In this document: positions 5,494-9,007 of the stretch, piece after piece
Layout of the letters: each line of letters starts with the position of its first letter
How positions within the stretch are numbered: the stretch's first letter is position 1
DNA from: Clostridiaceae bacterium
GTDB taxonomy: Bacteria; Bacillota; Clostridia; Oscillospirales; Acutalibacteraceae
Direction: 5' to 3'
Assembly (NCBI GenBank): GCA_904501685.1
Contig: CAJGBX010000054.1
Coordinates: forward strand, 1-9,007
DNA length: 9,007 bases
The notes under the pieces: generated by a model
The model's input: the letters and a program-made list of their open reading frames with translations, nothing else
What the model was told of the DNA's origin: nothing
The model's database searches: none
Translations under genes and position numbers: made by a program

Positions 5494-6203
5494 TGAAATT
5501 TATTACTGTTAAAACCTATGAGGAATTAAGCGAAAGAGCTGCTGACCTTATTGCCGCACAGATTCTTGTAAAGCCCTACTGCGTGTTGGGTCTTGCAACA
5601 GGCTCTTCGCCTGTCGGCACCTATAAGAGACTTATTGAGGACAATAAGAACGGTAAAATTGATTTTTCTACCGTTGTCAGTGTTAACCTTGATGAGTATG
5701 TCGGTCTTGACGGTACCAATGACCAGAGCTACCGTTATTTTATGAATACCAACCTCTTTGACCACGTTAATATTGATAAGTCAAAGACATTTGTTCCGAA
5801 CGGTTGTGCCGAGGATTTAGAGGCTGAGGGCGAGTTTTATGATACTCAGATTAAGGCTTTAGGCGGTATTGATTTACAGCTGTTGGGTATTGGTCTTGAC
5901 GGACATATCGGCTTTAATGAGCCGGACGAGGTGTTCACTGCCGCTACTCACGAGGTTAAGCTTGACGAGTCAACCATTAAGGCAAATGCAAGATTTTTTG
6001 CTAACGAGAATGAAGTGCCTAAAACTGCGATTACAATGGGCATGATGTCTATTATGCAGGCTAAAAAGATATTGCTTATTGCCAACGGCGCTGCTAAAAA
6101 GGAAATTGTCGAGAAGGCATTCTTCGGTCCTGTTGACCCGAAGGTTCCGGCTTCTATTTTGCAGCTGCATCCGGATGTTACTGTTATTTACAGTGAAAAT
6201 TAA
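5493..6203 (+). CDS. nagB: Glucosamine-6-phosphate deaminase/isomerase NagB
   Basis: Cytoplasmic enzyme that interconverts glucosamine-6-P and fructose-6-P plus ammonia. The product is 236 residues, the short form known from Bacillus rather than the 266-residue allosteric E. coli type. Motifs visible: phosphate-binding LATGSSPVGTY (34-44), NLDEY with Asp67 (matching the catalytic proton-shuttling Asp72 of E. coli), and GIGLDGHIGFNEP with Asp136, His138 and Glu143 in the active-site positions. The ATG at 5493 shares one base with the stop of the upstream gene (TAATG), and AAAGGAAG lies 7 nt upstream. NagB is usually catabolic. Next to GlmM and a GlcN-1-P acetyltransferase, with no nagA, it could supply GlcN-6-P in the reverse direction when ammonia is plentiful, or bleed off excess. 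The direction is not decidable from sequence. Confidence 0.96.
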   Translation: MKFITVKTYEELSERAADLIAAQILVKPYCVLGLATGSSPVGTYKRLIEDNKNGKIDFSTVVSVNLDEYVGLDGTNDQSYRYFMNTNLFDHVNIDKSKTFVPNGCAEDLEAEGEFYDTQIKALGGIDLQLLGIGLDGHIGFNEPDEVFTAATHEVKLDESTIKANARFFANENEVPKTAITMGMMSIMQAKKILLIANGAAKKEIVEKAFFGPVDPKVPASILQLHPDVTVIYSEN

Positions 6204-6214
6204 TTTAAAATGGT

Positions 6215-6262
6215 AAAAAACAGCACACAGACCATCAATAATCGGTCTGTGTGCTGTTTTTT
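6215..6262. terminator. Bidirectional terminator between nagB and the minus-strand membrane-protein gene
   Basis: A perfect 19-bp stem pairs AAAAAACAGCACACAGACC (6215-6233) with its complement at 6244-6262 around a 10-nt loop. Six A at one end and six T at the other give a U-tract on whichever strand is transcribed. It serves nagB from the left and the convergent minus-strand unit from the right, whose stop codon (6261-6263) overlaps its edge. Confidence 0.95.
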
Positions 6263-6611
6263 ATTGTCGGGTTAAATACTGCTCTGTATTGTCGTAGGAA
6301 TTTAGCTTTAACTTCGTTCTTTTTCTTGCAACAAGTCCGAATGTTATTTGAATGACAATAATTCCTAAAGGAATAAATAGCATATAATAGCCTGCTGTTT
6401 TTTCAGAAGCGTCGCCTGAAAGTATCAACATAAAGCCGATGAATATTAAGCTTAACAGAAGTACGGAAAAGACAAACACAATACCTTTTACAAACTTGTA
6501 AGCCTTTTTGCTTAGCGAATGCTTAGGAATAGCCATACACATCAGTCGTGTGATACCTTCAGTGAAAAATTCTAAAACAACTTCAAAAAGAAATTCAAAT
6601 AAGCAACCCAT
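6261..6611 (-). CDS. Small two-helix membrane protein of unknown function
   Basis: I do not recognise a named family. The start chosen is ATG at 6609-6611, with AAGAAGG (6620-6626 on the plus strand) 8 nt upstream, giving 116 residues. A longer frame from 6722 would run through the AraC coding region and its first 37 residues look like a shadow. The protein has a hydrophobic/acidic amphipathic N-terminus (MGCLFEFLFEVVLEFF), a basic stretch (KHSLSKKAYKFVKG), two clear membrane segments (about 43-63 and 74-91 of the 116-residue form) and a polar, basic C-terminal tail. It lies 19 bp after the AraC stop and is probably co-transcribed with it. Its ribosome binding site lies in the gap. It ends on the edge of the bidirectional terminator. 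Confidence 0.7.
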   Translation of the reverse strand: MGCLFEFLFEVVLEFFTEGITRLMCMAIPKHSLSKKAYKFVKGIVFVFSVLLLSLIFIGFMLILSGDASEKTAGYYMLFIPLGIIVIQITFGLVARKRTKLKLNSYDNTEQYLTRQ

Positions 6612-6630
6612 AGATATGACCTTCTTCAGC

Positions 6631-7437
6631 TTAAAATAGGGAGGAGTATTTTTTAGGCGAAATGCCGTTAAGTTTTTTAAACATCCGGCTGAAATAGTTA
6701 CTGTCGTTAAAGCCGCAGGCAAAGGCTACGGTAGATATGTTCTTTTCGCCTGCGTCAAGCATTTCCTTTGCCATACTTATGCGTGAAATCAGTATGTATT
6801 CGGTAAAACCTACGCCGGTAGCTTTTTTGAACTGCTTGGAAAAGTGTCCCGGACTTAAGGAGTACTTATCTGCAACGTCTTTTAAGGTTAATTCATTACT
6901 GCAATTTGCACTGATGTATCTTGCGGCATCCTGAGCCATCTTGTAGGTTTCACTTAAGCCTTGGTTGACGTCGCGGCCGTAACGGGCAAGCAGTATAAGC
7001 AGCTGTCGAAGATACATCTTCTGCATATTTTCATATCCGTCAAGCTTTTGTGTGCTTTCATCCTCGATTTTTTTAAAAATACTGCGTAAAGGGTGCATTT
7101 CGGCCGCCTGAACGCGGATGTGCCTTAATTTAGATAGTTTTTCAAAATAGTCCAGGTAGTCTTTACCTAAAAAATCATCGTCAAAGATAAGCATAAGCCG
7201 TTCGATATCTGTATCCGAAAAATATTCGGTTTTGTGGTATTCATTTTTCGGTATTATTATAAAATCTCCGGCATTCAAAAGATGAATTTTACTTCCGACA
7301 AAATACTTTGCCCGACCGTTCACAAGATAATAAAGTTCGTGGTGAAGATGAAAGTGCGCAGTCGCCATTCCGGTAGATTTTCGTTTTTGAGTAGCACGTT
7401 GAAAAAACTCAAAGCTTTCGTTACTTGGCTGGTCCAT
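6631..7437 (-). CDS. AraC-family transcriptional regulator with N-terminal cupin sensor domain
   Basis: DNA-binding regulator of 268 residues. The N-terminal part is a cupin-like ligand domain (HFHLHHELYYLVNGRAKYFVG ... LNAGDFIIIPKNEYHKTEYF, about residues 27-76). The last ~100 residues are the two-HTH AraC domain (ELTLKDVADKYSLSPGHFSKQF and NISTVAFACGFNDSNYFSRMF, closing with the family signature GISPKKY). The start is ATG at 7435-7437. AAGGAG (7448-7453, plus-strand coordinates) lies 10 nt upstream, slightly long but usable. It diverges from a GH4 alpha-galacturonidase gene across 190 bp, the usual arrangement for a local activator of sugar catabolism. It probably senses a pectin- or uronate-derived sugar (inference) and may also control the small membrane-protein gene behind it. 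Confidence 0.95.
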   Translation of the reverse strand: MDQPSNESFEFFQRATQKRKSTGMATAHFHLHHELYYLVNGRAKYFVGSKIHLLNAGDFIIIPKNEYHKTEYFSDTDIERLMLIFDDDFLGKDYLDYFEKLSKLRHIRVQAAEMHPLRSIFKKIEDESTQKLDGYENMQKMYLRQLLILLARYGRDVNQGLSETYKMAQDAARYISANCSNELTLKDVADKYSLSPGHFSKQFKKATGVGFTEYILISRISMAKEMLDAGEKNISTVAFACGFNDSNYFSRMFKKLNGISPKKYSSLF

Positions 7438-7479
7438 TTTTTAAGCGCTCCTTTTACTGTCAAGTGAGGTGTTTTATAA

Positions 7480-7508
7480 ATTTTAACATATGTTTTTCAA
7501 AACCGCAA
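7480..7508 (-). promoter_or_regulatory. Probable promoter of the AraC regulator gene
   Basis: Read on the minus strand: -35 TTGCGG (7508-7503), a 17-bp spacer and -10 TAAAAT (7485-7480). The -35 sits inside an inverted repeat CAAAAC-N7-GTTTTG (7498-7516) that may be a regulator site. The leader to the ATG at 7437 is about 35 nt. Confidence 0.55.
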
Positions 7509-7515
7509 CCGTTTT

Positions 7516-7540
7516 GTGCTTATTTTTTAAAAAAAAGCAC
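7516..7540. repeat. AT-rich inverted repeat in the AraC/GH4 divergent region
   Basis: GTGCTT (7516-7521) and AAGCAC (7535-7540) are perfect inverted copies. The interior is T-rich then A-rich, so nearly the whole 25 bp can fold with one bulged base. It lies between the two divergent promoters. It could be an operator or a hairpin; with no gene ending nearby it is unlikely to be a terminator. Confidence 0.35.
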
Positions 7541-7570
7541 TGAAATGTCAAGGAAAATGTTATAAAAAGG

Positions 7571-7579
7571 TGATAGAAT
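7571..7579 (+). promoter_or_regulatory. Probable extended -10 of the GH4 gene promoter
   Basis: TGA-TAGAAT (hexamer 7574-7579) is a good extended -10. The region 17 bp upstream has no recognisable -35 (AGGAAA at 7551-7556), which fits an activator-dependent promoter such as one driven by the divergent AraC protein. Transcription would begin near 7586, placing the palindrome at 7593-7608 just downstream of the start. A TTGACA at 7584-7589 with GATAAT at 7610-7615 was considered as the promoter, but its 20-bp spacer and a start beyond the ribosome binding site argue against it. Confidence 0.45.
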
Positions 7580-7592
7580 ACAATTGACAAAT

Positions 7593-7608
7593 GGGTGCGT
7601 ACGCATCC
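7593..7608. promoter_or_regulatory. Operator-like palindrome upstream of the GH4 gene
   Basis: GGGTGCGT-ACGCATCC is a 16-bp palindrome with a perfect 10-bp core TGCGTACGCA and a single G/T mismatch pair in the arms. It is GC-rich amid AT-rich DNA, and sits between the probable transcription start and the ribosome binding site AAGGAGG (7616-7622). That position suits a repressor of the GntR or LacI kind. No such repressor is encoded in the window. Confidence 0.5.
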
Positions 7609-7627
7609 GGATAATAAGGAGGATATT

Positions 7628-9007
7628 ATGGTTTTTAAAGACAACAAGGCAGAACAGGTTAAAATTGCCTATGTAGGCGGCGGTTCACGTGGATGGGCAT
7701 GGGGTCTTATGAGTGACCTTGCATCCTGCAAGGATATGTCCGGTGATGTTTATCTCTATGACATCGATTTTGAAGCAGCACAGAATAACGAGATTATCGG
7801 TAATAAGTACAATGATGTTGAGGGTGCAGTTTCCAAATGGAACTATCATGCAGTAAAAACTGCTAAGGAAGCTATGACCGATGCTGATTTCGTTGTAATC
7901 TCAATTCTTCCCGGTACTTTCGATGAAATGGAATCTGATGTACATTTGCCTGAAAAATACGGTATCTATCAGTCGGTAGGTGATACTTCCGGCCCCGGCG
8001 GTATCGTTCGTGCTATGCGTACCGTTCCTATGTTTGAGGAAATAGCAGGTTATGTAAGAGATTACTGCCCGAACGCTTGGGTTATCAACTACACCAACCC
8101 GATGACTCTTTGTGTTAAGACCTTATACCGTGTATTCCCCGAAATCAAGGCTTTTGGTTGCTGCCATGAGGTTTTCGGCACACAGAGACTTCTTGCTACT
8201 GCCTTGGATGACATCTTGGGTATCAAGGATGTTACCAGAGACGAGATTAAAGTTAATCCTGTTTCGGTCAACCATTTTACTTGGCTTACAAGTGCTAATT
8301 ATAAGAATATGGACCTTTTCCCCATTTACCGTCAATTTGCTGAAAAGTATGCTAAGGACGGATGCACGCTCGGTCTTGATAACAACTGGATGAATAACTT
8401 CTTCTCTTGCTCACACAAGATTAAGTTTGATTTGTTCTTGCGTTACGGTTATATTGCCGCAGCCGGTGACCGCCATTTGGCTGAGTTCTGTGAGGGTAAG
8501 TGGTATTTGGAAAGCCCTGAAAAGGTAAAGGAATGGGGCTTCGGACTTACTCCTGTTTCGTGGAGAAAGAACGATCTCAATTCTCGCTTAAAGAAGAGCG
8601 CTGAGTACATCGATGGCACCAGTGAGCTGAAGCTGAGATGTACCGGTGAAGAGGGCGTTAATCAGATGCGTGCTCTTATTGGTCTTAATGACCGTGTCAC
8701 TAACGTTAATATTCCTAACGTTGGTCAGATTCCGAATCTTCCTTTGGGTGCTGTTGTTGAAACCAACGCAAACTTCCGTTCGAATGAACTTATTCCTGTT
8801 ACTGCAGGCAACATTCCGACCGAGATTTATCCTCTTGTAGCCCGTGTTTGCGGTGAGCAGGAGGCTCTTGATAAGGCTCTTGCCGCAAGAGATGTTAAGG
8901 CTGTCTTTAACGTATTTGCAAGTGACCCGTTGGTAACCTGCAGCTATGATGAGGCTAAGGAGCTCTTTAAGGAAATGGTCAACAATACCAAGGAATATCT
9001 TGGTTCT
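7628..9007 (+). CDS. lplD: GH4 alpha-galacturonidase (LplD-like), 3' end cut by window edge
   Basis: NAD- and divalent-metal-dependent glycoside hydrolase of family GH4, probably releasing galacturonate from alpha-linked (pectin-derived) oligogalacturonides in the cytoplasm. The frame is open from ATG 7628 to the last base, 460 residues, at least the full length of the family (about 445-460), so very little should be missing. It shows an N-terminal Rossmann fold (KIAYVGGGSRGW, 12-23), DTSGPGGIVRAMR, VINYTNPM, CCHEVFGTQ (178-186) and VNHFTW with Asn215-His216; Cys179 and His216 are the expected metal ligands, and YGYIAAAGDRHLAEF (273-287) follows. The CHEV tetrad (179-182) is the documented signature of GH4 alpha-galacturonidases, as opposed to the CHS, CHG or CDMP motifs of other GH4 specificities. 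AAGGAGG lies 5 nt before the ATG. No signal peptide is visible. The divergent AraC gene is its likely regulator. Confidence 0.92.
   Translation, partial: MVFKDNKAEQVKIAYVGGGSRGWAWGLMSDLASCKDMSGDVYLYDIDFEAAQNNEIIGNKYNDVEGAVSKWNYHAVKTAKEAMTDADFVVISILPGTFDEMESDVHLPEKYGIYQSVGDTSGPGGIVRAMRTVPMFEEIAGYVRDYCPNAWVINYTNPMTLCVKTLYRVFPEIKAFGCCHEVFGTQRLLATALDDILGIKDVTRDEIKVNPVSVNHFTWLTSANYKNMDLFPIYRQFAEKYAKDGCTLGLDNNWMNNFFSCSHKIKFDLFLRYGYIAAAGDRHLAEFCEGKWYLESPEKVKEWGFGLTPVSWRKNDLNSRLKKSAEYIDGTSELKLRCTGEEGVNQMRALIGLNDRVTNVNIPNVGQIPNLPLGAVVETNANFRSNELIPVTAGNIPTEIYPLVARVCGEQEALDKALAARDVKAVFNVFASDPLVTCSYDEAKELFKEMVNNTKEYLGS

Noticed and set aside
6612..6722. Longer N-terminus for the small membrane protein, starting at 6722
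   Set aside because: The added 37 residues overlap the conserved C-terminal HTH of the AraC gene and have no ribosome binding site, whereas the ATG at 6611 has AAGAAGG at good spacing.
7584..7615. TTGACA...GATAAT as the GH4 promoter
   Set aside because: The 20-bp spacer is poor and the transcript would begin at or after the ribosome binding site, giving an untranslatable leader. The extended -10 at 7571-7579 is preferred.
1..9007. CRISPR array, tRNA/rRNA genes, insertion sequence or prophage elements
   Set aside because: No regularly spaced repeats, RNA gene signatures, transposase or integrase frames, or paired terminal repeats are visible. Coding density and composition are uniform.

Overview
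The window looks like chromosomal DNA of a low-to-moderate GC, strictly anaerobic Firmicute, most likely a gut-type clostridium of the Ruminococcaceae/Oscillospiraceae kind. The reasons are a class III (oxygen-sensitive) ribonucleotide reductase, a UPF0340/YwlG-type protein, clostridial-type GlmM and short NagB sequences, strong AGGAGG-type ribosome binding sites, a GH4 pectin-sugar hydrolase, and AT-rich intergenic regions with crisp rho-independent terminators. The taxon is an inference from gene content; no rRNA or other marker gene is present.

Layout. (1) Positions 1-423 hold the 3' part of a UPF0340 (YwlG-like) gene, closed by a terminator at 443-490. (2) A 339-bp intergenic region (424-762) is rich in regulatory sequence. 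It carries one near-perfect and one good NrdR box, a 9-bp-arm inverted repeat and a strong sigma-A-type promoter, and leads into nrdD (763-2949), the anaerobic ribonucleoside-triphosphate reductase. nrdD stands alone: a perfect 15-bp-stem terminator follows at once and no nrdG activase gene lies beside it. (3) A three-gene, translationally coupled amino-sugar operon runs from 3207 to 6203: an XRE helix-turn-helix domain fused to phosphoglucosamine mutase (GlmM), a stand-alone left-handed beta-helix acetyltransferase resembling the C-terminal half of GlmU, and glucosamine-6-phosphate deaminase/isomerase (NagB). Together they could convert fructose-6-P plus ammonia to GlcN-6-P, GlcN-1-P and GlcNAc-1-P. 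The uridyltransferase that would finish UDP-GlcNAc is not here. The unit ends in a perfect 19-bp-stem bidirectional terminator. (4) On the minus strand, an AraC-type regulator (7437-6631) is followed by a small two-helix membrane protein (6611-6261). (5) Diverging from the AraC gene, a GH4 alpha-galacturonidase (LplD-like, CHEV motif) starts at 7628 and runs off the right edge. The AraC regulator is the natural candidate to control it in response to pectin-derived oligogalacturonides.

The most unusual object is the HTH-GlmM fusion. All GlmM catalytic motifs are intact, and the fused DNA-binding domain sits at the head of its own amino-sugar operon. Behind it lie an operator-like palindrome inside the promoter spacer and a second promoter overlapped by another inverted repeat. 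This suggests a one-protein enzyme-regulator ('trigger enzyme') controlling hexosamine flux. The rest of the window is fairly ordinary metabolic and regulatory content.
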